From the NCBI GenBank assembly GCA_002205965.3, contig NADL03000102.1:124001-188000 (forward strand): a stretch of 64,000 nt of DNA. The letters run 5' to 3'. This document shows positions 33,332 to 46,315 of this stretch, piece after piece (positions within the stretch are counted from its first letter, which is position 1; the number at the start of each line of letters is the position of its first letter). The position numbers were made by a program, and so were the translations under genes. This stretch comes from Kappaphycus alvarezii. Taxonomy: Eukaryota; Rhodophyta; Florideophyceae; Gigartinales; Solieriaceae. The notes under the pieces are model-generated. The model was not told the DNA's origin. It made no database searches and saw only the letters and a list, made by a program, of their open reading frames with translations.

Positions 33332-36300
33332 GCCATTAAAACCTATTGCCTGATTTGTTAATTTCGTTGGCCCCCGTGCAATGATTTTTCAAAAAACTGA
33401 ATAAAAACCTAAAAACTATCCTGGTAGTGAATCAAAGTTTGACAAATAAAAGTGAACCCTGCCTAGTCTATCAATTTACCAGACTCCACAATGTAGACTT
33501 ATTTGCTATCTTTAATCTGATTCTCTATTAACACACGGTATAGCAGTGAAATTTTATCATTTTATACGCATCTAGACGTTCCATGCAACAAATTAGTTGT
33601 ATTATTGCTGCCTATTATTTCCTTCTACAGTATCTTTACTTGGCGTGAGGCCCTGCTTTACCGTTTTCATTATTAGCTATGTTCTAGGTAGTTCTGTTCT
33701 CCAGTAACAACTTTACATTCTGATACTTAATACTGGGCTTGCAAAAGGCTGGAAGTCCTTTTGTAGAAGTACAATTCTATATCTAAAACGGTAACTAGTC
33801 TCAGGGCTTTGACGAATACAGTTACACTATATTGAGCCTTTGCCACCATCTTTCTGAAACTCACTAACACAGTCTTAAATGCTCCTTTAATAGCGCCTCG
33901 GTCCCCTTTTTCTCTGTTTTCTCGAACGCAGCAACATCGATTCTCGTAACAAACCAAAAATCTAGCGCCAGTAAAAACGCTCACAATGTTAGGAACTGTT
34001 GGGCGTTTCGTGGCCCAATATCCTCTCAATAATAGATAAAGACCAACAAAACGATTTTGTATTGATGGTATTTGGACTGGAAAATCTCCGATTTCTAGGC
34101 ACCAAATACAATCCAAACTCTTTAAAATTATCTTTCCACAAATTTAATTCTTCATTGAACAATTCAGTGTACAAATGTAGTCCAGAGGATACTATGCAAC
34201 AGAGCAGTCAATATTTGACTCCCGAATATCAAAACTAAGCGTGAGTGCAATCCGAAAGTCTCTCAAAAAGTACGCAGCACCATAAAAATGTTAATACTTA
34301 TGTTTATTTACACACAGAGTGGTTACAGAAGGACCTAATGGCATGAATAATCGATGCAAAAAATGTAGAGAACAGCAGATTCAACTCTACCAAGTGAGTT
34401 AACTGTTAGAAATAGAGGAAAAGAACAAGTGGAAGGGTTTGAAATATATCGAGCACTTGTATTTTGTGCAGTACTCAGCAAATACGGTGTCTATAATTTT
34501 CGTTCGGTATACGAAAAATCACTTGGTGGTCTCAAAGAAATTCCTGCGCCAATACGGCAAAAACACAATATGGTAACTTTCAACTGTTAACCTACTTCGC
34601 AATACTTTTGGTATCATATTGGCTCTCATTAAACTTCGATTAGTTCAGTAATCAGTACTTGCACCACTGCCTTCAGTAGAACGCAAAAAACATGGAAAAA
34701 AGGTCTGACTCTGGTTGTGGGAAGTTGAGCACACAAAAGTTGGTAGATGTATGAACTGTTTTTAAAGCTTCCAGGCCAGTTTTGTATGTAGAAGCACTCA
34801 ACTACAGGAGAGCTAATTCTTCAGCAAACAGTGCTAAAGTCAAAGGCACTCTGGAAAATTGGCCCTAAATATATCAAAATATAAGGTTCTGAACGCCCAT
34901 GTAGCAACCATCAGTGAACCGAAAGCGCTAAACATCATGGAAAAGTTCAATTATTCTGATTGGACAGAATTCATACAGTAATTGATGATTGGTAAGGTGC
35001 GATAAATTTCGAGAACTGGGCCAGATATCCATGATGTATTCATCTAATTGGCGTAGTATAAAGTGGAATGTTCTTGCATTTTGCGCAGGTGTCTGGGTAC
35101 AGTGCACAGGTTGCACTGATGTCTAAGTACATTGCTAAATACTTGGCAACAGTTACTGACAGGAGACTATCAGTGGATTTGACGGATTTCCTGGGCTTAT
35201 TGGTCACAATGGCTTAGACGAAACATATAAAACCTTGTACCCGACTGGTGAGGGTTATACAGCTTTTCTTTCATAAATTGAGTGATGTTATGTGTCACTT
35301 GAAAGTAGACCACTATGTAAAGCTAAAATGGCTCTCATCAAGAGGTTCTTGGATCCAGAATGGTATCCTCTAGCATCATTCCGCTCCTTTCCATCAACTA
35401 GTGTCATCCGCAACACTTCCAAAAACTGTGCGTTGATATTGCTATCCTCAAAAAAATCGAAAATTGTGCGTGTTTTAATGCGGTGTACACATTTTCTCCT
35501 TTGAGCTGTATTTCTGTTTTTTTGTTTTGTACTTTTTTTCAGCAGTTCTCTCCAACTTTCTCCTCTCTAAATTTCGCAAACTTAAAACCAAAATATTTCT
35601 GACTAAAAGGCAGGAATCAAAACCGAGTCATTTCAAGTGTAGTGAAAAATCTATTTTCATCGCTTAAATCGATTTCAAATCTTCACAAGGATAAATATTT
35701 ACATATTTATTAATTCATTATTTTATGGCAGTATTATTGAAAACTTTTCAATTTGCGATTTATCGAACATTAACGGGTATTGGTATATGAGTCTGAGACT
35801 ACGAAAGTGTGATTTAAGATCTAGAAGAATATATTAAGGCGATAAATGGATTCTGTGGAATTCAATGTGTATCGTTAACGGTTTCTATGTGAATTAGTTT
35901 GAAAATAAGAACTAAATCTTGCTTTTCTCCTTACATTTGCATCTAAAATTTATCTCTGGGGCAGTGCTCCCTCCATAGACAACTTCAGTAAATTTTATAT
36001 TAGAATAAATGCTCTTATTATTATTATCGCAATAAACAGCGGCGAAACAACTTTAAAATAAGCTATTCTTATTTATTGGTAACGAAAGCAATTTAACTGA
36101 AAATATCAGTAATGACATTTCTCACCAACGGGTATATTGAAAACAGAAACGGAGATTTTTGCATAAAAATTGCTTTCTATACCATATTTGTCATTTTCAG
36201 CCGTTTAAATATGCCAAAGATTTTGTTAACATGAATATAGGAATTCATTGAGGAAAATTAAAGACAATTATTTGACAATAAAAGTTTTAGCATGAACAGA

Positions 36301-39300
36301 AACAATTTTTTTGCAGGAGAAGAAAGCTTTCAGTGCAGGTTTCTTGATAGTATTAATTCCAAAATTGAAAATTAATGTCGACTACAAGCGCGCCTAACAT
36401 TAAGATATAATTTTTATAAAAGCCCATGCGCTGGAATCTATTGAATCTCAAGCAATCTATCATTTTTTCAACAATACTTTCAACAAACGGTAAAAATGTA
36501 TCATTCAAGCCTTGAAATGTTTTTTGTAGCGACAAAAACTCAAGTAAGAGAACCTTTTTTGGTTATTTATTAAATAAAGAAGATTCAAAAGACCGATACT
36601 GAGCTCCAAATGTACTCAATTATGTATCAAACCCTAGTCCATTCTCAGTAATACAAGTAATTTGAATAGAATAATGAGAAAAAAATTAAAAGGGAATTGA
36701 AATCGGTTAAAAGGCCAGAAATAAGTTTTGAAATTACAGAAGTCCAAGTTTAAAAGATTAAAAATCTGCATTTTATCGCAATCACCAACCTTTGACACGC
36801 AAATTATTACTAGTCGAGGAAGAGTTTATTTTTTGAGAGGTATTATCTCTTGAATTCCTGATTATCATTGATGATAACCGGTGACGACTTACATGTAACT
36901 TTTCCTGAAGTGCCGGTCTAAAAACGGTCATGTATGCTGCATTGAAAATCTCAGATACTACATTCTGTCCTTCAATAGGCACAGCCCGGAACTTAGCTAA
37001 CAACTAGAGTACCGTAATAGGCGACGTATATGTGTGATTCAGTCATCCATCATGGATAAAAATCACTTAGGGTCAATCTCATTACCTTTTGAGCTCCCTC
37101 GCTTGTTAAATCCTAAGACATCTTCAAACACCTTCTTCTGCAGTGTAAAACAATTCAAGATTACTCTAATGGTAATTTCAATTTATTCAGTGGTACCGAT
37201 TGCAACTGAAAAAACGGGCATCTATCCTGACACCGTTAACTTGGGCGTTTTTGTAGATTTATTGAAGAGAACTAATCACAGCTGAAATCCAGTTGGTGAA
37301 GAAAAATCAGCGGGAAGTCATTTTCTATTTCTCAAAGATGTCTATCAAAATTATAACCATATCTGAAAAATTTCAAGTACTACTCAGAAGTGGTCCCCTA
37401 CTGTCCCATTATAAGAAAGAGGACCTAAATAATCTTCTGAAAGACATATGTAAATACATGAAGCGACCTTTCTGGCTTATGTTTGCGCCATCATCATATT
37501 TATTTAGGGAAATTTCAATTGATAAAATACATTTCTTTATTGTAGTAACTCGGCGCAAATGTGAAAATGTTTCTATAAACTCTAAAGAGATTAACAGTCG
37601 CAAACCAGCGGATCATGGAGACTTTACGAGCTTTCAGTATTTCTCTAAGTGTTTGAACTGTATATAATTCATTTTTCTGCTCTAGTGGCTTTATTTGAAA
37701 CCATATGAAGCCTTATGGGGTTGATTATATGAAGAAAAATAATATATGTAATTAATTGTTAATCGAATTGAAGTAATTAAACCACGATGTTAATGAAAAG
37801 CAGGATGAAGAAAAATCTTAAGAGAAAAAGAAATTACATTCAATTTTGATGAAAAATTAAAATTAAAACTGTAAAGAAGACTTTAAGAGCATCAAAAAAA
37901 AGAGTAAAGGAAATGATCTTGCTACAAAAGGATATCTTAGCAATATGATGCGGGATATTTTGGGGATACAAATAAAGGAAATTCGCCAAAACGTAGGATT
38001 CAGTACTTTGAGTGGCTGATTTACAAAATATTTTGGTAAAAGTATTCTGATTAATATTATGTAATTTTTGTCAAAATAAAACTTTTCACTCATGGTACAG
38101 CGAGATAACCATCAAGACGCAATTTATGGTATTATTTATTGAAAATTGCCGCAACGATAGGTTTGATTTTCTTACTTTCTGGAGGAATCGATTGCTATTA
38201 TTGTGCCTTGCGGATTTTGTCTGAGTCAGTTAAGGGGTGAGCGAAATTAGTGGTTACTAGACCATATATATTCTTTTCTTATGCAGTGATAGCTGATTTT
38301 GTGTCAAAAAGTGTATTTGAAATTGGATTCTGGCCACCTACTATTACATCCTGATATTTTTTGGATAGGAATGGTTCGCAATTATGAGATATAACTGTTT
38401 GAGTAATTAGCTATATATTAAAAATATAATGCCGACTTTATCCTAAAATTTTAAACGACAATTACGTCAGAAATAGAGACAGTGGAACCCCAAAATTCAC
38501 CGCATAGTGATACTGAGAGAGATATTGACTCATTTGAAAAAAAAATTATTAAATCTGAAGACCTCTTTAGTGCTTACTCTTGAAGGAAAAAAGACTATAC
38601 TGGTTGTACCCAAACATAGTATTTTTTCATAGATTATGAAGACAGATCCTTTCTATTTTTTCCGCTGTAATTTTCTGTTTATATTTCCTACAAAAATCTA
38701 TTAAATCATAAAAATATTCTAAGTCCTCTTCCAGTAATATTTATTCTGGTGGGGCATCTTATTAGGTTTTTTATGGGGAAAATGTTGTACACATGAAGCG
38801 GAGAAACAATTTTTAACCAGTACGACTGTATGATATTTATACATATTCATAATGTTTTATAATATGGCACAGAATAGACTAATTTGGTTACTCAAAGAGC
38901 TCAAGTACGGCTAATATTATTTTTTATACACATATTTTATCCAACGCGGAACTTTCCAAAAAATATTTGTTCTCATACTCTAAATATTAAAAGTAGAGTT
39001 AGAAAGATTCTTCATCTTTCATATTGTACTAAAATAAATTTCTCGGTAATCTCCATTCACTAGCTTTTATCTTCAACTGAAGATGGAGGCCAACGGGTTA
39101 CACACCAAAAAGTACCTTGATAGTAAAATATGCACTACCTTAGCTACAAATATCTGTTCAATATCTCCAGAGTTCGATATATTTCGGTGATACTGTGCAT
39201 TTGATATCTTAGACATTTGAAACGCTATTCTCGGATATTCGTTTTCCACGAGAATAGCTGGTATTCATTTTTTTTGCATTTACCAGCTCCATAAAGGTGG

Positions 39301-42300
39301 CCCAAGGGAAAAATAATGTTTGGATACCGTTGAGTTATTTATTTTCATCTTGAAGCTCTAAATATTGTTGATCTACAGTAAAATCATTTTAGGTAGTCCT
39401 TAATTACAGTTTTTTCCATCATGAAGTCTATAGAAATGATATGCAATCGCTACATATGTAATGTTAAAAATAATTACGGCGTTATTCACAAGAGTTCTAT
39501 CGACTGTAAAGGTTTTCGGAAAACATATTATTGTCAGATCATCATAATCCCTACTCTTTCACAATTTTTGTTACACCTGATTTCTGAAATAAACGGTAGA
39601 TATCAATTACATTGCATTAATGCTGTTGAAACTTTACACCCCATATTTTCAAAAAATAGGGAAAAGAGTTACTAATGACGAACTGGAGGCGTATCTCTTA
39701 ATATGGATTAGGCATTTCCACTGTTTATCGGACCAAAAAAGGAGTTTCAGAGCTTATTTAACGTATTATATGTGATACTGACGTATCTACTGTATAAAAC
39801 TCGGCTTTATTCATTGCAATGGAGAAAAGGTGAATATGGCTGAACTTTTCTGTAAAACCTGAAAGATGGACATTATCGTAGAACAAAATTTCTGTAGTTT
39901 GCTTTCAATTATTGTTCTGAGCTTTGTTTCTTAAAATAACTCATGCTCCCCGTGAATTGGCCCCTACTGAAGTTATCAAGCTACGAAGCCTAATTTATTT
40001 ACATTCTATTTTTTTTCTATATGCAGAAGCTACTTAATAGTAATTGGTATTCTCTTGAAGTGCAATGAAAATTTATTGATAAGCTATAATTAATGTAAAA
40101 CTTCAAGTGCGTTAACGTTTTTCTTAGGTGAGATCAAAAATTCCTATCAGTTGAAAATGTTTTAAGGATAATCATTAATTCATTACCTAAATAAGATGGC
40201 TGGAAGCGATGCATGAATGAACCATATTTAGACGGAGGGGTTATAAAATGCAATTTAGGAAGTATTGATATCCTCTCGGAATAAAATAACCAAATTGGTT
40301 CTCATTAACTACAATTCGGCCTAAAACTTCAATAACTGGCAGGATAAAACTCTTTCCATTCAGTATTAATAATTATAAAAACGTATTTATTTTTAGAAGA
40401 AAACCCTTCTCATATTGTACAGTAAAATTTTATCATTCAACTTTTCTTGCTTATGGAATTAATTTGTGTTGAGAGACAAGAAAATACGAACGATTTTACT
40501 GGAGTTGTGTTTTTTTCATGTAGAAAAGTTTTAATTGAATTTCCCAATTAAATTAAAAGTTTTAGTGATCTCTCTTTTTTTGTACAAAAAACCTAGAGAT
40601 GAAAATAATTGAACGATAGGAGCTCATATAAACCCCAAGTATGGCATGGGTCATTTACAATAACTTACTCCAGCCCTGCAAGTTTAGGTATCATTGTGTT
40701 AAAATCGGTCTTATTCGTTCCGTAACTACCTTGTACTTTTTCTGTCCTCTTTGCAGCCATAATCATATATTTACGGGCAAATTGATTTTCAGTGCTTTCC
40801 ACGCTTAACTATTAAGCCTTCAAAAAGCTATTTTCTCGAGACGTGGGGGAAAATAATACTTTTTTGTTAAGTTTTTTCTATAGTTTATTGCAGAATGACA
40901 TTTATCTCTGAACTAATGAAAATAGGATCTGGTTTTATTTTTAAAATAATTATGTTATGGAGCTTAGCGGGCTTAAGCTACCTCTGCATAAGTGCCTCCA
41001 TTGATATACAGTATATAGTCTGAAATCAATCAGACTTCACTCTGAAAAGTTTTAAAGAAGCAGGTAGCTTTCTTTTCGATAAGCAGAATTTATCGCTTGG
41101 AACTTCGAGTTCTGATCACCTCTCCGTTTGGTACAATATATCAATGCATAGCTTAGTAGGTTTAAAAATTATTAAAATTCCCCCAAGTAGAGCATAGTCC
41201 TTTATTAGCTTCAAATGATGAAAAAATCAAACTTTCGATTTGAAAATAGAACTCTATTTTTTTGGGAGAACTTTCCTCATATGAAAACGCAAATGTTTTT
41301 ACTGTGAAGTATAGTTTATTTTCATATGACGACAAAGTGTGCCTCATCTGAGGATAGTGCTCTCGCATGCTGACAATATATTCTTGGCTTCCCGATTGAA
41401 AGTCACTAGCAATTATTTCCAGTGCAATCGAATGAGTAAGAAGAGAGTGTTGCGTAAAATTGTACTGCGTTGCCATCAATTTTTTCGTTGCTCATTCTGA
41501 TATTATTTAAGTGGCTTTTCAAGCAGATATTACAGAAAAAAATATAATTCAATTAAAGTAGCGGTATGGGTATTCTCTAAACATGCTGTTTCATAATTCA
41601 AGACCATTTGAAATAAGAAAAAATGCGTTACTAAAAAACTTACTCGAGGAAAATAATTGTTCAGGAGAAATTTGGTATTTAAGATAGAGAAGTGGACAGA
41701 AATGGATATATTTTTTTTCCTCATCTTCTCTTAAAACAGGAAGGGGTAAGAATTTTGCATCTTCTCAATTTATTACTAACGCTGCATAAATTAAAAATGA
41801 GAAAAAAGGATTTTTGTACACTTTTATATTTTAAAGTAAGCTATATTGCGGTCTGTATTATGAAATCAGTTTCTGACAGTATGATTGTGGAAATCGAATA
41901 CATTATGTTTTGAAAATGTAAATTTAGATGTCACTTGGTTCTTAAATGCACAGCAGTTTTATGTTATATGCGTTTCTTATTTCACTTAGTTGCAGACTAC
42001 TTAACAACTATTTCTGAAAAGCATCACATGATGACTTTATCGTTTCAAGAAACAAGAAAATATTTCAAAAAAGAGTTGAAAGGAATACTAAAAAGGTTTT
42101 GAGCGTGATAGAAAATTAAAGACGAGTCCATCTTATTTTAAAACCCCATTTAACTTATCATATTTACTTAAATCTGGCATTAATATCTTCCCTTCATATA
42201 TTTTACATTAATAAACACCTAATACCTAATAAATTAACACCCCATTTACACCTAATACACATATAGCATGAATAAGTTTATGCATTCTCACTCTGCACAG

Positions 42301-45300
42301 CCTATTCATAATTTTCGCTTTCATTTTCTAAATAAGACAGGTTTTCCACTGATTACCTTCCATTGAATCTTTTCAATCCCTTTTAATTTTCAACCTTTTC
42401 AACTTTTTTCACTATTCCTTTAATAAGATTTAACAAAAACCGAGATATTTTAATTCAAAAAAAATCAAGAGGTGATTGACTAGGAGAAATGAGTTCGCAA
42501 TCACTGAATACAGTTCATACTTGTAAAATATTTCCTTTTAGCTACTTGTAATGAAAAGAGGTAATTTTGAAGGAAGGCTCATAATTAAGTATGAAAATAT
42601 TAGTTGCTATTTCACCATGGAATATCTACTTATAACATTTCTTACCTCAAAGGATCTTTCAAAAATAAAAAAATCCATATTGTATTCTTCTCCAATGTAA
42701 CCCAAATGTCTCTATGTTGGGTTATTGAAAAATATTTTCGGGTACTACAAGAAGCCAAAAAACACAACAGTAAACTTTTATGAATTTATTCTCCAAATTT
42801 GATAGCATGTTAAAAGATTCACCTAACATTGATGATTCAAATTTTGTGAAATATCAAATTTAAATCCTTTGCAATACCAAGCCTTGAAAAGTATAGGCCA
42901 ATTACTTCATTTTCTAGACTTTTAGATGCTATTTTCGACACAAAAAACCTGTACCCGAAAAAATGACATATTTAATGCATTTGTAAAGTTCTGAGGAAAC
43001 CTAAATCAATGCGATATATAACTGAATAACGATGTACTTGATGTTTTAGGAGATTTATAACCCGGATTTAGGATCTTAATTTTTTTTGAAAGACGATCGC
43101 ACTAATTACAAATTTAAACATTGCACGTCATCTCACATTTTAAGAACATATATACGTGCAGCAGTACGTAACTTTTTTCTTTTTCTCAAAACTTCTACAA
43201 CACCTAAAACATCCAAAAACTCTAAACACCTAGTAACGAACATTTATTTACTATTTAACCATGAGCAATCACATTTCTCATTTTCCATATAGAAAGCATC
43301 CAAATTAATCTACACCCACTTCATTAGGAAGAAATTTTTCACTGCAACCTTATGAAAGGGTCTAGAATTCAAAATGGACACTCAAAGTACAGTACGAAAA
43401 ACTTCAAATAGTGAAGATAAATGATCTGATTTTTCGATATATTGAGAGCCTCAGTCTCCCATTTTTTTGAGATCTGAAAGATATTTAAGTCCCCCAGTAT
43501 ATCAAGAAAATACAGACCAATCTCTGTTTCAAAGCTGACCTCTACGAAAGTTAATATTTCTCGAAAAGATCATTGCCCGTGAGAAATTATTTCCCGCTGA
43601 GTAGTTAACCGTACATATGGCAGCCTATCCGAGCACACTATGAGGTGTAAATTTCTAAATTTACTTAAGTATAAAACTCGCGCCTATCCCTTAGTGTACC
43701 ACATAAGAAGTTTCGGTTACGTTACCCTCTACATAAAATAAAAAAGCCTAGCTGAAGCTGAAATTTAATATTAAATTGATACTAATAAACGTTTTAATTG
43801 GGTTTACTTTCTATAAGATTATATATTACGAGCTTAGCTCTTGAATCGAACTAGAACTGTGCTATTTGAAGATGAAATAAATTTTAATATCCGATGATTA
43901 ACTATTGCAATTACTGAAATATTTTTAAATGCTGTCTAAATCAGTATAACATTGTAATCTTTAGAAACGATGCATTTGAAGGAAGATTTTGGTATGATAA
44001 CAATAATAGATGTATCTTTTAATTTCACAGAACAGGAACTTTTAAACCTATAGAAACCATTCAGATGTATGCGGCCTTTAATTTTGCCATTCTTTGATGA
44101 TTACTTTGTGAATCTATCCAGAAACTCTTGAAACGTTTTCAGAGTTCAATCACACCAAATTTGCAGGTGCAAGAGTGAATAAAATTGAATCTAGGTCCAG
44201 GCTTTGTCAGGCACAGTATATTCAGAAATCATTCATTACGCCAACGTAGCATTCTTCAATGAACTGCCATCCTTAAGGCATGGATTTGCATGTTCGAAGC
44301 TTTCATCTCTTAAAAGAAACTGCTCTCTGAAAATGGCCGAGCAATTCGATAAACTTAAAATTTCAATTGAAGTTGATAAGCAGCTGGAAACGTTTTCAGA
44401 ATATGTGCTGGATAACTATAGCTTTTGCAAAAATAAATAAAGGAACCCTATAAATGAAAAATTGTGAAATATCTCTAAATTTTGACGACTTTTTCTATCT
44501 ACTTTTTACACTATTTATTTTCTTGCTTGCAAGACTTTTAATTGCAATCTGCTGACGAATAAAGTTACTTTAACTGTAAAGTAAAGAGAATTATTTCCTT
44601 GCTTAACTTTTTCCAATTTTATGATGTTTATGATGCCTACCTTTCTGGTTACATGATCAAGCACGACTACTTTTAATTGCTCGGAAGAAAGTTCCAATTT
44701 TTTTCTTGTAAGATATACGACAAGATTGGATATGTCAATTCAATTGCAACAGGTTAAATTCAAGAAGTATGTGTATTTCTGTGGTAAGTCAAGTTCCTAA
44801 TAAGTTATAAATTTTTGCTTTATTCAAATGGTGCAGTTTACAGTTAGTCTTTTACATTGCTGGATACTCACTTTCCTGAATTTACTGATTTTAGCAATTA
44901 GTGGAGGCTTAGCTAGGCAGGGCGCCAACACATAAATTTCAGGCTTTAATTGTACATTTTCATGGTAAACGCTCCGGCCCTTTTATGCGCCCGCGAGGCT
45001 TGCATGTGGGGATCCACTGACATTTCATTAGTATCTTCTACAAGAGAAGCCAACCAAATATGACCTCATAGACAAGAGCAGCTTACATGCAGAATTTCAT
45101 TGCTTATTTCAGGCACAATGAATGTGAAACCGGGTGCGTTCTTTTATATGCAGAATTTTTTTCCGTTTTTTTTCTCTATATCTTTTCCTGTTTCTTTTAC
45201 GCGACGAAATTTCCGGTTCTCCATGTTGTTTTCTTTTTATCCTTCTCTCGATTCTGTACTATTAAAATAATCTTTACCAGTACTTCTTTTTAAGAATGTT

Positions 45301-45440
45301 CGGGCTACTTTGATATTCATTGACCTCAAATATATTTATTCATAATTAAGATTCTTACACGTAGTTTTAGACAAACTAAAAGCGGTTTCCACCAGTCTCC
45401 ACCGCAAACCCAGTTTTTGTCATTCTTGATTCAGCAAGAC
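33332..45440. other. Long A+T-rich, gene-poor block
   Basis: Base composition changes visibly at both ends. The block is dominated by A and T runs, and its longest frames are under about 125 codons with no conserved domain. It shows no obvious tandem repeat, tRNA, rRNA or organelle gene. Faint protein-like pieces occur: GFEIYRALVFCAVLSKYGVY near 34.45 kb, LSVDLTDFLGLLVTM near 35.16 kb, KEDLNNLLKDICKYMKRPFW near 37.4 kb and KLKISIEVDKQLETFSEYVL near 44.35 kb. These suggest very old element relics eroded toward A+T. Confidence 0.7.
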
Positions 45441-45532
45441 TTTCATTATGAGTCATGTGTTCCTGCTTGAGCCCGTTAGAACCCAGCAATTATTTATACG
45501 CGGCCCTTTAACAACAACTCGAACTCCTTTAA

Positions 45533-46315
45533 CTGCACTTTGCACCTTCTTTGCTCTTTTCGCCGCATTTCCAGATCTTGCAATCATCGTCCTTTTACTC
45601 TCCTTTGTCTACTCCCCTCGGGCCCAACTGGCGGCGTCGAGGACTACCTTCGTCTTCAACCAAGAAAATCTCTGACAGAGCTCTTCGCTTGGCATCTTGT
45701 AAAGATAGAAGCACAATAACCGGGGTAAGGGAATTGGAAAAGTAAGGTAGTAAGTCTTTGGAGTGCTTCGAGGAGTGTGTGGCCCTTGATATCGTCTATA
45801 GGGCAGAAGAGAAAGAAGGGAGTTCGGAAGAGTCCGAAGATGAAGAAGAGGGGGTCGAGGAGTCCGTTCATATAGGGGAAGAGGTCGAGGCGGGTAATAC
45901 GGGAGTGAAAGAAATGACTTTGCTGAATGAGGTTATCCTATCCATGCATCTGGTTGGGAGTGTATTACGTGATATGTATTCATTGCAATTAGGGCCAGGA
46001 CATCATGTACCGTTTAAGAGTATGTGTGTGTATTACATAGTTATTAATTATTTCTTAGGGAAAATTCTAGTTTATGATGCATTATATGAAGTTTTCGACG
46101 GCCTTATTTGCTTAGTTTCCGCTGAATGTCATTTCTTTAGTTATTTACTTCCACGTGAACTCTTATCCCGCATTTATGGTGATTTGCGTAATTTATTGAA
46201 TTTTTGGGGGACAAAGTCTATAAAAGATGGAAAAAGTTTTCCTTTAGAGACAAGAGGTGAGCTGAGAGTCAGTTTTGAACCCAAACCTTTGATCAGCTCC
46301 CTACCTTCTAAGTAA
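45533..46315 (+). CDS. Unidentified acidic protein frame with one in-frame stop
   Basis: The frame is open from 45,533 to 46,315 except for a TAA at 45,743-45,745. After the stop, the protein has an acidic stretch (EEKEGSSEESEDEEEGVEES). A helical, partly hydrophobic body follows (LLNEVILSMHLVGSVLRDMY, then CVYYIVINYFLGKILVYDAL). Its composition stands out from the A+T-rich DNA on both sides. The best ATG is uncertain; the part after the stop lacks an early ATG, which argues for pseudogene, readthrough or a short exon structure. The acidic-then-helical order recurs faintly at 47.8-48.08 kb. Confidence 0.35.

Noticed and set aside
37034-37667. Two adjacent plus-strand frames of 83 and 124 codons in the A+T-rich block
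   Set aside because: Composition is Lys/Ile/Phe-rich as expected by chance there, with no motif; kept only as possible relic text in the block entry.
39000-44700. Apparent recurring peptide Y-F/C-T-V-K and TCATATTGTAC words, considered as a degenerate long-period satellite
   Set aside because: Matches stop after 10-16 bases, occur on both strands and at irregular spacing.
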